From positions 1 through 64,000 of the forward strand of contig JAJEIP010000120.1 in the NCBI GenBank assembly GCA_022827885.1: DNA of 64,000 nucleotides, written 5' to 3'. The notes beneath the pieces are model-generated. The model was not told the origin of the DNA. It saw only the letters and a program-made list of their open reading frames with translations, and did not search any database. Made by a program: the position numbers and the translations under genes. Positions 34,717 through 42,597 of the stretch are shown here, piece by piece. The stretch is from Candidatus Poribacteria bacterium (GTDB taxonomy: Bacteria; Poribacteria; WGA-4E; WGA-3G). Positions within the stretch are counted from its first letter, which is position 1; each line of letters starts with the position of its first letter.

Positions 34717-35511
34717 ATGGATATTATCTGTGCTTCTATCTGTTATCGCGGCTACGCCGAAGATGAGGTCGCCGCAACTTTGGAATACGCACCACAGATC
34801 GGCTACCGATTGATGGAAATTCACGGACCGCTCATCTGGAGCGTTGACGCTGCCCACGCGTTCGATATAGACGCTATGAAGGCAAAGATCGACGCATCCG
34901 GCATGAAATGTGCGGGTCTCTATCCGCCCGGATGGGGTGGACAGGACAGCACCGATGTTGACGCACGCGCAGGTGCAATCGCGAGATGTGTTAAAATCGC
35001 TGAAGGACTCGGTGCGACCCATCTAACAACGAGTGGGGCACAACGCAGAACAGACCCCGGTGCCTTGGATAGAGTCGCCGCCTGTGTCCGCGAGGTGTTG
35101 CAACGCATGCCAGCAGAGAGTCAAATCAAGTTGACGCTTGAACCGCATCACGGCAATGTGCTTGAACAACCCGAGGATTTCCAAACGCTTTTAGATGCGA
35201 TTCCCGACGAACGTGTCGGTGTTTGCATAGATACTGGACATTTCCATTCGTCAGGTGTCGATACGCTCGCCGCGATTCGTCAATTCGGTTCCCGTATCTA
35301 TGCCGTGCATCTCAAGGACCATCTCGGCACCGTATCCGTCGGCATTGGGCGCGGTGAACTCAAGCTCAAACAGATTATCGAAACGCTCCAAGAGGTCGGC
35401 TACCAAGGCGATCTGACGCTGGAGTTGGAAGTTGAAGATCCAGAGAATCTACCGCGTTATACCGAGGAAGCCTATCTCTATCTCAGCGGGATGCTCGGTT
35501 TGGCACTATAA
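34717..35511 (+). CDS. Sugar phosphate isomerase/epimerase (xylose isomerase-like TIM barrel)
   Basis: A 264-residue TIM barrel. Likely metal ligands lie in LTLEPHHGN (Glu), CIDTGHFHSSG (Asp, His), VHLKDHLG (His, Asp) and LTLELEVEDP (Glu), a complete set. AAGGAG lies 6 nt before the ATG. A TTGCTA box and TATAAA about 18 bp apart lie just upstream. The 3' end overlaps the convergent PhyH gene by 6 bp. It is not especially similar to the barrel at 33433, so this is not a recent duplication. Confidence 0.88.
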   Translation: MDIICASICYRGYAEDEVAATLEYAPQIGYRLMEIHGPLIWSVDAAHAFDIDAMKAKIDASGMKCAGLYPPGWGGQDSTDVDARAGAIARCVKIAEGLGATHLTTSGAQRRTDPGALDRVAACVREVLQRMPAESQIKLTLEPHHGNVLEQPEDFQTLLDAIPDERVGVCIDTGHFHSSGVDTLAAIRQFGSRIYAVHLKDHLGTVSVGIGRGELKLKQIIETLQEVGYQGDLTLELEVEDPENLPRYTEEAYLYLSGMLGLAL

Positions 35512-36726
35512 CTCCCACGTTTCAATGAAATCCGCAACACCGAAATTATCAGGCATTTCATTGAAATAGTAATGCATCGGACCGGATTGGAAACCAGGTA
35601 GATACAGCTCTTCGTCGGTTTTAAGAAGTGCGTCAAGGGGCTTAAAACGTTCCCATAACGCAGCTGCCTCCTCTTTCGTGAATAGTGCAGCAAAGGGGGG
35701 TCCCCAATTGAGGGTAATGGCGTGGAACCCCTTGCCGCGATTCCGAAGGTCATCCGGGATTTCTGGAAGTTCATAGCCGTGTTCGAGTGCCACGAAGCAG
35801 GCGGCTTTGCACAAAAAAACGGTTGAGAGCATCTTCCCCTTTTCACCTCTGCCCGGGTGTAGATTGTCGAGTGCTGTGTGGTAGGCAGTAGCATCCTTTT
35901 CTATAGCAGCTCGGAGCGCATTTTCAGTCCACCCTTGCATTTGAGTGCTACGCGCATTCCACCGATCAAACATCTCTCGGATTTCCGGTGAGAGGTAATC
36001 TATGTAGTCGAACGCTTGATAATGCGTATGGTTTGCAAACCCGCCGTGAATCGTGCGGCGCATCTTCCGACTGTAGTTGCTTCCCCAGTGTAAGATCGGC
36101 AAGACGTAAACGACACCATCACCCGCATTGAGATGCGTCTGAACGGCATTCGGGAGTGGCACTTTCGGATTTGCCAACAGCAGTTCATTTTCTGCTTCGG
36201 TGTTCACCCGTAGATGACTACCGGGTAGCACCCACAGCACGTTATCGTCGTAGAGTGAGAGATTCCACTGAACGTAGCGCGGTCCCGTCTCCACAATATC
36301 GTCAATGTAGCCTTGTAATGGTGCCGTATCGATAGGGTGGTGATCGCGATGCCACGCAGCGGGTCCACAGTCTTTGACAGGGCTGCACATGAGCATCATC
36401 TCAGTAACCCCGGCATCCTCCTCACCGAGCAATTCACTGCTGACCCCTTGTGTGTTTTCGTGTGCCCAAATTTCGACAGCACTTGCCGTTTTTTCATCGA
36501 CAAGTCCTGCGAGTGGACCCCGTCCGAGGTGTAAACGCGGTTGTGGAGAGCTCTCCCAAACGCCGCCCGGTGGTTCGTTCGGTCCGCGTTCTCGCGCCCA
36601 TATCTCTCGCTGGCGTGATACCATTAATTCATAACTTTCCCGAAGCGCGTCCAGTTCTTCCGGCGGAATCACCTCTCGGAGAACGAGATACCCTTCTTCC
36701 ATGAATTGGGTCCGATTCACTTGCAT
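35506..36726 (-). CDS. Phytanoyl-CoA dioxygenase-like protein
   Basis: Fe(II)/2-oxoglutarate dioxygenase of 406 residues, the fourth PhyH-type protein if the one at 21176 and the one at 23485 are counted with this set's distant relatives (three clear genes in the window). Iron ligands are His and Asp of WHRDHHPI and the distal His of LPILHWGSNYSRKMRR, with Arg nearby. The start FMEEGYLVLREVI is typical. TGGAGA lies 5 nt before the ATG at 36726. It stands alone, convergent with a TIM-barrel gene; the SDR gene is downstream of a different unit. Confidence 0.82.
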   Translation of the reverse strand: MQVNRTQFMEEGYLVLREVIPPEELDALRESYELMVSRQREIWARERGPNEPPGGVWESSPQPRLHLGRGPLAGLVDEKTASAVEIWAHENTQGVSSELLGEEDAGVTEMMLMCSPVKDCGPAAWHRDHHPIDTAPLQGYIDDIVETGPRYVQWNLSLYDDNVLWVLPGSHLRVNTEAENELLLANPKVPLPNAVQTHLNAGDGVVYVLPILHWGSNYSRKMRRTIHGGFANHTHYQAFDYIDYLSPEIREMFDRWNARSTQMQGWTENALRAAIEKDATAYHTALDNLHPGRGEKGKMLSTVFLCKAACFVALEHGYELPEIPDDLRNRGKGFHAITLNWGPPFAALFTKEEAAALWERFKPLDALLKTDEELYLPGFQSGPMHYYFNEMPDNFGVADFIETWEL

Positions 36727-36882
36727 AATTGTCTCCATCGGTGAAGGCTTTCCTGTAAGAGCGAGTTGCGCTCGTGATTCTTAACCAAAAACGCAGCCTG
36801 CAACATCGGCGCAGGCGGATATACGGAAAGGCACGTTATCCTTTAGAACCTGCCTGACCGAACCGCAAGGTAAGCTTAAAAA

Positions 36883-37614
36883 TTACCCGCGTCCGACATA
36901 GAGTTGACCGATCGGCAGGACAGTTGCTTCCAGCATATTGATATTCGGTGGCAGCGTCGCCATGAGAACAGCCGCTTGCGCGAGATCATCAACGTCCATC
37001 ATCGGTTCCATAGGTGCCTGTGGACGGCTCTGATGTCGCTCTACATAGGTATTGCCGGGTTGCAAGCAACTCGCTGTGATACCAAAGGGTCTACCCTCAA
37101 GTGCAGTCACCTGTGTCAAGCCAAAAATCCCGAATTTGCTCGCACTGTAAGGTGCTGTCCGGGGACGGACGCGATGCGCAGAGATACTCCCGACGTTGAT
37201 GATACGTCCCCCTTCGCCTTGCGCTTTCATAATTGCGAACGCCTCGCGTGAGCAGATAAACGGCGCACGGAGATTCACATTAATAACCCAATCCCAATCC
37301 TCCGTTGCGAGTTCACCGATGGGACCTCCATTGAATGCTCCAGCGTTATTTACGAGGATATCCAAACGCCCGTATTCCTCCATCGACTTTTCAAAAAGTG
37401 CTTTGATCTGTGCCTCGTCCGTTACATCGGTCGGGACAGTCAACACTTTTGTGCCGTTTGCGCGAAATTCGTTAGCGGTTTCTTCAAGGAGGTCGGCATC
37501 CCTTGCGGCGATTGTGAGCGTCGCCCCCTCAGCGGCAAGCCCCCTCGCAATCCCTCTTCCGATACCTCGGTTTCCACCCGTTACAATCGCAAATTTTCCA
37601 TCTAATTGTCCCAT
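36883..37614 (-). CDS. Short-chain dehydrogenase/reductase
   Basis: Classical SDR of 243 residues. NAD(P)-binding TGGNRGIGRGIA is at residues 13-24, the NNAG motif at about 89, and the catalytic Ser-Tyr-Lys set in VGSISAHRVRPRTAPYSASK. AAAGGAG lies 8 nt before the ATG. It begins 25 bp after the DUF2064 glycosyltransferase gene in the same direction, so the two may be co-transcribed. The substrate cannot be inferred. Confidence 0.92.
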   Translation of the reverse strand: MGQLDGKFAIVTGGNRGIGRGIARGLAAEGATLTIAARDADLLEETANEFRANGTKVLTVPTDVTDEAQIKALFEKSMEEYGRLDILVNNAGAFNGGPIGELATEDWDWVINVNLRAPFICSREAFAIMKAQGEGGRIINVGSISAHRVRPRTAPYSASKFGIFGLTQVTALEGRPFGITASCLQPGNTYVERHQSRPQAPMEPMMDVDDLAQAAVLMATLPPNINMLEATVLPIGQLYVGRG

Positions 37615-37639
37615 AATTCAATCTCCTTTTCCTTACTGT

Positions 37640-38329
37640 TTATGAAAATAGTTCTGTCAATAGTGCTTCTGTTCTGACGGCTTCCACTGTTTCGCCTGCG
37701 AGTCGCATCGCTGAGATGTGAGCGTGTAAGAACGCCAAATCTGCAGCCGTATCTATATCATACCAGGGTGGTAAGAGTCCTAAGGTTACCTTTAGCGAGC
37801 GGACACGTGCCACTGTTTGCTGAAAGACATCTGCCGTGCTCCATGCGATTTCCTGAAAAATAAATGGGACGGTCGTCGCTATGTTCGTTACCGAAAAGCC
37901 GATGAGATAATAGCCACCGTCTGTGCTCGGTCCGATGGTGATGTCCTGTGAATCGAGCAGTGTGAATGCTTTTGAGACATAAGCAATCGGGAGTGTCGGA
38001 CTGTCGGACCCGACGAGTAAAATCTTTGTATATCCCTGTTCAATTGCCCACTGTGTTGCCGAGGCGAGCCGTTCTCCGAGGTCAGCTCCCATTTGTGGGA
38101 TGTAAATGGCATCGTCCCCGATAAGCACTTGTAAATCGGATTGTGCCCCTGCCGGTGTATAGGCGATGATACGGTCCACCTCGGGAAGTTTGGCGAGTGT
38201 GTCACACCCATCTGTGAGAAACGCCGTATACACTGTCGCCGCTTGTTCCGGTGAGAGGGGTGGGACGAGCCGCGTCTTGACCTGATTCGGCACCGGATTC
38301 TTAGCAAAAACAATGATACATGTCTTCAC
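37640..38329 (-). CDS. DUF2064/TIGR04282 family glycosyltransferase-like protein
   Basis: A 229-residue nucleotide-sugar transferase-like protein related to the family annotated as arsenosugar biosynthesis glycosyltransferase. Blocks are FAKNPVPNQVKTRLVPPLS at the N-terminus, LVGSDSPTLP mid-protein and GPSTDGGYYLIGF. The start is GTG at 38329 with AAGGA 10 nt upstream; no ATG fits. No arsenic genes are nearby, so that specific role is unproven. Confidence 0.85.
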   Translation of the reverse strand: MKTCIIVFAKNPVPNQVKTRLVPPLSPEQAATVYTAFLTDGCDTLAKLPEVDRIIAYTPAGAQSDLQVLIGDDAIYIPQMGADLGERLASATQWAIEQGYTKILLVGSDSPTLPIAYVSKAFTLLDSQDITIGPSTDGGYYLIGFSVTNIATTVPFIFQEIAWSTADVFQQTVARVRSLKVTLGLLPPWYDIDTAADLAFLHAHISAMRLAGETVEAVRTEALLTELFS

Positions 38330-38374
38330 CGGTAAAATTCCTTATTTTTCTCGTGAGTGGCGCGAGACTCTGTT

Positions 38375-38629
38375 TTACAGATGCAATGCTTGACGGAGGC
38401 GCGCCCAGAAACCACCAATGTTATGCTTTTGTGGTGGAGATTCTGGTTGTTCTTTGACTCTGATGTGAAGATCCACCACATTTTCAAAGGCTTCCTGCAG
38501 TTCTGCATCGGTATCCCCGTGAAAACCTATAATATCATCACCAGGATCAACAACGTGGCCCACAAAACACTCATCTTCGTCACTGTAGATAATTTCCGCT
38601 GTATACCCTCTATATGTCATTGTTTTCAT
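38375..38629 (-). CDS. HicB-like antitoxin-family protein (orphan)
   Basis: An 84-residue protein with the HicB partial RNase H fold: YRGYTAEIIYSDEDECFVGH, then GFHGDTDAELQEAFENVV. HicB normally neutralises the HicA mRNA interferase. No HicA-like (about 60 residues, double-stranded RNA-binding fold) frame is found on either side, and there is no C-terminal HTH/RHH domain. It is therefore an orphan. The ATG at 38629 is used; the Shine-Dalgarno is weak. Confidence 0.82.
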   Translation of the reverse strand: MKTMTYRGYTAEIIYSDEDECFVGHVVDPGDDIIGFHGDTDAELQEAFENVVDLHIRVKEQPESPPQKHNIGGFWARLRQALHL

Positions 38630-38749
38630 GGTGTTATTTTTATCTTTTCCAGAAAATTACGTGCACGCTTAATTTGATACCACTTTGCCTTAACCTTACC
38701 ATATACCGGTTGGCGTGTCAACTTAAAAAATCCGGTTCACCCGTAGGTC

Positions 38750-40690
38750 TTAATACCAGACCCGATAGACAGGTATCCCAAAAACCGCACCCACTAAACT
38801 CCAAAACGTTCCCATCAGAAAGTCGCCCAGAACCACGCCGACAAAGAATGGAGCAGCCTTCCGATAGATGCGTAACCCCCCGAATTTGAGGAGGACCGCC
38901 TTGATGATCCAACCCACACAGATCGCGCTCCAGACCCAAACCATTCCTGCGGATAAACCGAGTGCATAACCCGTTGGATGGAAGGGAAACCAGATGAACT
39001 GTCTTCTCAGGAACATCAATCCCAACGTGAACAGCGAGGCGAACGCAGTGAAACTCAATCCCGTGCTATCTGTCGCGTGTGATTGTTGTAACCACGGGAG
39101 TAGCATCCGTTCAAAGGTCTCAAGACCGATGCCAATAATATATCCCTCAGTTCGCACTGCGCCGTGTTGATAGATGAGGTGCAAATATGCCCAGAAAGAG
39201 ACAGGTATAGCAACCAATAGGGCGACTATCATAGCGATCGCCATCTTTTTCTGGGAAACCGGGGCGCGTTCGGCGATTTTGAACCCTTCTAACTGACTCG
39301 GCATTGGGTGCGAGACGTTGTCGCGAACATACGGATATAAGAAAGAGAAAAGCGTCAAATTCGCCGCGCCCGTCCGTCGTGTGCCTAAAACCGAGACGAT
39401 CATCAGTGGTGGATGCGTCCAAATGACTTCATGATACGGCACACCGACCGCCGCCCGCGCGTATGTTATCGCGATAGACATGAGGAAATAGAGGCATAGG
39501 AAGGCGAGGAGAATTCCAACGGACATGCCCGCCTGTTGAAAAATAATAACGAGAATCGTCGTGCCTACCAAGATGCCGAGGAGTGCGGTGCGGTAGTGAA
39601 ACGGTTCATTACTGGAGGGTGCCGCACTGTTTCCAAGAGGCTTCAAAGCCGTCGTAAATACTGCTTTGAGGTGCTTACGGCTTGTCCATAGGATGAGAAT
39701 CCCAAGCGTCAACCAAGCACCGATGCCCTGTTGATTGTAATAAGGAAACCCTTGCAGCGATTTCCAGCCGCCGATACTCCCTACAATCAACTGAAATTTT
39801 GTAAACAGAAAAAAGAACCAGACCGAAAACGAGAGTTCCAGTGGCACGAAGAACGTCAATGCGATGACCCAAGGGTAAAAGAAGAGCGGTAACCATCCAA
39901 TCGCGTTCCAAGGTTTCGTGGTAAAGATTTTCGTCCCGAAATCGGGTATTTTAAGTGGCACACCCGGCACAAACGGATAGAGAAAGTGGAGTCCATTGAG
40001 GAGTTCTATCACGGCACAGATACTAAACCCAAGCCACAGCAATCTTCTCGAAAAAAAGCGTGGCGTGGTCATCTCTATGGGAAGCTGGGCAATCGGATAA
40101 CTCAGGCGTTCCCGTTCGCTCCATTGCAACCGCTGGATGCTGTTGAAACACAGTAAAATAAAGAAGAGAATAAACGTGACAAACGACCAAAGCAACACAG
40201 GACCTATCCATGCGAACAGGTGTCTCGGCGTGTAGAGGGTCGAGTTCCCTTCAAAGAAACCCGTGAGCGCCCCTTTATCTTGAACCGTGAACCACGGCGG
40301 GATATACCGATGGAAAAGCGTTGCGTATTCGTTTTCAAAAGTAGCGAACCAGAACGGATGCGCGAGGATTCCGAGAATGAAATCCATCGGGTTGTGTCCG
40401 GAGACGACACACAGCATGACCAGCATCTGGTAGACCAAGAGGAGTTGGGCGCGGTTCAAAGCGAATTGTGGGCGGATCCGCTTCAGCAGCGTATTGATTA
40501 ACAGGAGAAAAAAGAGGTTGACGATTGGGGCGATAAACAGGGAGGCATAAGCGGGATTCAGGGAGTGGTGGATACCGCTGACGAAGGCGATCCAATATGC
40601 GTTGAGAAGGATCAGAGCCACCCCGATGGTGAGCGGCGGAAGGAGCGAGGTTGATTCGGTTCCGATTGACGATGCTGAGGGCATTTTCAT
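38750..40690 (-). CDS. DUF6785/DUF6784 family integral membrane protein
   Basis: A 646-residue protein with about 14 hydrophobic segments and the blocks VSGHNPMDFILGILAHPFWF and GFFEGNSTLYTP, which I recognise from the DUF6785/6784 family. It resembles oligopeptide-transporter-like membrane proteins, but no transport substrate is known. Its ATG follows immediately after the TAA of the MazF gene with no spacer and no obvious Shine-Dalgarno, so it is probably translated by coupling. Large loops face both sides of the membrane. Confidence 0.8.
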   Translation of the reverse strand: MKMPSASSIGTESTSLLPPLTIGVALILLNAYWIAFVSGIHHSLNPAYASLFIAPIVNLFFLLLINTLLKRIRPQFALNRAQLLLVYQMLVMLCVVSGHNPMDFILGILAHPFWFATFENEYATLFHRYIPPWFTVQDKGALTGFFEGNSTLYTPRHLFAWIGPVLLWSFVTFILFFILLCFNSIQRLQWSERERLSYPIAQLPIEMTTPRFFSRRLLWLGFSICAVIELLNGLHFLYPFVPGVPLKIPDFGTKIFTTKPWNAIGWLPLFFYPWVIALTFFVPLELSFSVWFFFLFTKFQLIVGSIGGWKSLQGFPYYNQQGIGAWLTLGILILWTSRKHLKAVFTTALKPLGNSAAPSSNEPFHYRTALLGILVGTTILVIIFQQAGMSVGILLAFLCLYFLMSIAITYARAAVGVPYHEVIWTHPPLMIVSVLGTRRTGAANLTLFSFLYPYVRDNVSHPMPSQLEGFKIAERAPVSQKKMAIAMIVALLVAIPVSFWAYLHLIYQHGAVRTEGYIIGIGLETFERMLLPWLQQSHATDSTGLSFTAFASLFTLGLMFLRRQFIWFPFHPTGYALGLSAGMVWVWSAICVGWIIKAVLLKFGGLRIYRKAAPFFVGVVLGDFLMGTFWSLVGAVFGIPVYRVWY

Positions 40691-41128
40691 TTAATTTTCG
40701 AGAATCGCGCGTAAACTCTCTTGTATTTCTTCAATCCCAAATCGGTCTAATAAGTCTTCCAATATCTCCTCAAGGTTAAATGATTCCATTATCCCAAGAA
40801 GTGCTTCCATTTTTCGTAAGACCCTATGGAATGTTTCCTCAGGTACCTGACAAATAAACGTTGCTCTTCTCTGCCGCCAGTCCATGCTCTTTGCTTGATC
40901 CGCGAGTACAACTCCTTCTATTTCTAATCCTGCTGGAATCTCGACTTCAAACGGGTTATCCCTTCTTGTACTCGTAATTGGACAGAGGAACGCCAAATTC
41001 ATTGCAGTGCTGTTATAAATCTGTGAAGAGATAACAAGAGCAGGGCGACGTTTCTGAATCTCATTTCCTTTTTGCGGATCAAAGTCAATCCATACAACAT
41101 CGCCAGCCTCTGGAATGTATTCCAACAT
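40691..41128 (-). CDS. mazF: MazF/PemK family mRNA interferase toxin
   Basis: A 145-residue toxin of the PemK/MazF endoribonuclease family. Diagnostic parts are PEAGDVVWIDFDPQKGNEI, RRPALVISSQIYN, LAFLCPITST and VVLADQAKSMDWRQR; the Arg and Thr/Ser residues expected for RNA cleavage are in these blocks. The C-terminal ~25 residues are extra. AGGAG lies 11 nt before the ATG. It follows the MazE-like antitoxin gene after 14 bp and shares its promoter. Confidence 0.92.
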   Translation of the reverse strand: MLEYIPEAGDVVWIDFDPQKGNEIQKRRPALVISSQIYNSTAMNLAFLCPITSTRRDNPFEVEIPAGLEIEGVVLADQAKSMDWRQRRATFICQVPEETFHRVLRKMEALLGIMESFNLEEILEDLLDRFGIEEIQESLRAILEN

Positions 41129-41142
41129 AGATTATTCAACTC

Positions 41143-41388
41143 CTACCAGATTTCGTTTCCAACTGCGGAGCCGGTGGAGGTCTCACTATGTGCGTTTTCT
41201 TCTGTAACTTGGGCTACGAGGTCAGCTAACTTCAGACGAGGCAGCTTCGCTGTGCGGCGCACTTTGGCATGTTGATGCGGTTTACTATTTGTCTCTTTGA
41301 CATCCTCTTTATCACCACATTTTCCCGAGATTGGAGGAACATCAAGCTGCGTAAGGGCTTTCTCGGAAGAACCTGTTTTTTCTTTCAT
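41143..41388 (-). CDS. MazE-like antitoxin with MazF-binding tail but no AbrB domain
   Basis: An 81-residue polar protein. Its last ~30 residues, LKLADLVAQVTEENAHSE followed by TGSAVGNEIW, match the MazF-neutralising tail of MazE antitoxins (pattern LxxLLAxITxENxHxE...GxxxGxExW). The first ~50 residues are charged, low in hydrophobics and do not resemble the AbrB/SpoVT DNA-binding fold that MazE normally carries. AGGAG lies 7 nt before the ATG and a 17 bp-spaced promoter is upstream. Position directly before mazF supports antitoxin function; autoregulation must differ from classical MazE. Confidence 0.75.
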   Translation of the reverse strand: MKEKTGSSEKALTQLDVPPISGKCGDKEDVKETNSKPHQHAKVRRTAKLPRLKLADLVAQVTEENAHSETSTGSAVGNEIW

Positions 41389-41420
41389 GGTGTATCTCCT
41401 TTTTAGACTGCATTTGAAAA

Positions 41421-41449
41421 AGTATACTACATTTTATGGATGAAATCAA
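41421..41449 (-). promoter_or_regulatory. Sigma-70 promoter of the MazE-like/MazF/DUF6785 operon
   Basis: TTGATT (41444-41449) and TATACT (41421-41426) on the minus strand are 17 bp apart. A dispersed repeat copy (41468-41515) ends about 18 bp upstream of the -35 box. Confidence 0.7.
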
Positions 41450-41467
41450 TGCGTTGTTATTTTCTAA

Positions 41468-41515
41468 GAATCCGCGAAATCTGTGTAATCCACGAAAATC
41501 CGTGATTCAGACAAT
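41468..41515 (-). repeat. Dispersed ~45 bp repeat, copy 3
   Basis: Contains AATCCGCGAAATCTGTGTAA, TCCACGAAAATCCG and TGATTCAGAC. It has the same orientation as the copy at 7002-7047. Confidence 0.75.
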
Positions 41516-41535
41516 TGACGAAATTTTCACACATT

Positions 41536-42552
41536 TTACCGATCCTCAATCATCTCACGAGTGGCGGGTCTCTCTGGTGCTACCGGTTCCGGACGCTGAC
41601 TCAGCCACCACGCAAAAACGACGACGAGACACGCAAGCACAATCGCACTCAGCGCCATCGGGACACCTGTGGATGCGCCGTCACTGACATCGATCTGGTA
41701 TTTCGCGACGACTGCTGATGCCACAGCAATGACCGCCAACACGAGGTTCACCTGCCACGGAATCTGAAAAAGCACTGCAATGAGCGAAATCACAGCGACA
41801 GTGAGACTCAATTGGGCAAACGGATGGTAAGGGATCGCATCGACCTCGTCAGCGTCAGTTGCGGCACTGGCGCGATGTGGAAGCGGCGGCGCGCCCTCTT
41901 GATACGTCATCTCGATGAGACGGATGAATTCGGCGAGAAGTTTTCCGTCTTGGATCCACTCGAAGAGATCGGGGTATTCGTGGCGGAGAAGTATCACGAA
42001 CTCTTGACGTTGCGCACTAAAATCCGTGAACTCTTCCCAATCGTTCTCTGGGACGATGACGTAGGGTTCAGGACCGACACGGAGTTCGTATCCCTGTCCT
42101 GCCATATAGACGACACTGCCGATGCCTTCACGTTCGGCAAAGACGATCTCTGTCGAATTCCCGGAATCCCTCTGTTGACTTCTGTCTTCCTGAACGACAG
42201 TCATATCGCGTTGCTTGAGCGCTTCCGCTGCTTCTTCAGCGTGCGTCGCCATTTCGTTGTCCGTGACGGCTACCCCGATGCGGCTTACCAGTTCCATCGC
42301 TTCCACTTCGTGTTGCGGTTCAACGAGGAGAGCGGTTTGGCGTTCCTCTCTTAATTCAATCGGACGGCATCGGATCTGTTGCGCGCTCAAAGTGGCTTGG
42401 ATGAGTTTCACTTCCCATTCATCGTTGGTGCGGTGGATCTCGACCCACTCAGGGGTGCTACCGATCCCCTCACCGAACAGTTGAGACACCTGTCTCACTT
42501 GCCCTTGACTCGATTGTGAACCCTGTGGTGGACTCACTGTCTTTTCTCTCAT
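41536..42552 (-). CDS. Membrane protein with N-terminal DUF2007-like and C-terminal DUF4190-like regions
   Basis: A 338-residue protein. Residues ~35-95 (WEVKLIQATLSAQQIRCRPI...LLVEPQHEVEAMELVSRI) fit the small DUF2007 signal-transducing fold, and a second partial copy may follow. A cytoplasmic middle part contains acidic helices. Three to four membrane segments at the C-terminus (LTVAVISLIAVLFQIPW onward) resemble DUF4190. AGGAG lies 10 nt before the ATG at 42552, which rules out the longer frame. It is the last gene of the RbsA-TsaE-glycosyltransferase run. Function unknown. Confidence 0.65.
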   Translation of the reverse strand: MREKTVSPPQGSQSSQGQVRQVSQLFGEGIGSTPEWVEIHRTNDEWEVKLIQATLSAQQIRCRPIELREERQTALLVEPQHEVEAMELVSRIGVAVTDNEMATHAEEAAEALKQRDMTVVQEDRSQQRDSGNSTEIVFAEREGIGSVVYMAGQGYELRVGPEPYVIVPENDWEEFTDFSAQRQEFVILLRHEYPDLFEWIQDGKLLAEFIRLIEMTYQEGAPPLPHRASAATDADEVDAIPYHPFAQLSLTVAVISLIAVLFQIPWQVNLVLAVIAVASAVVAKYQIDVSDGASTGVPMALSAIVLACLVVVFAWWLSQRPEPVAPERPATREMIEDR

Positions 42553-42597
42553 TATAAATAACTCCTCTGTCTGTGTAGCGGAAACATGCAATCGTGT

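Noticed and set aside
38326-38508. Small frame next to HicB as a HicA toxin
   Set aside because: The sequence has no HicA-like GSHxxxx or dsRBD pattern and overlaps the hicB-like gene on the same strand in another frame.
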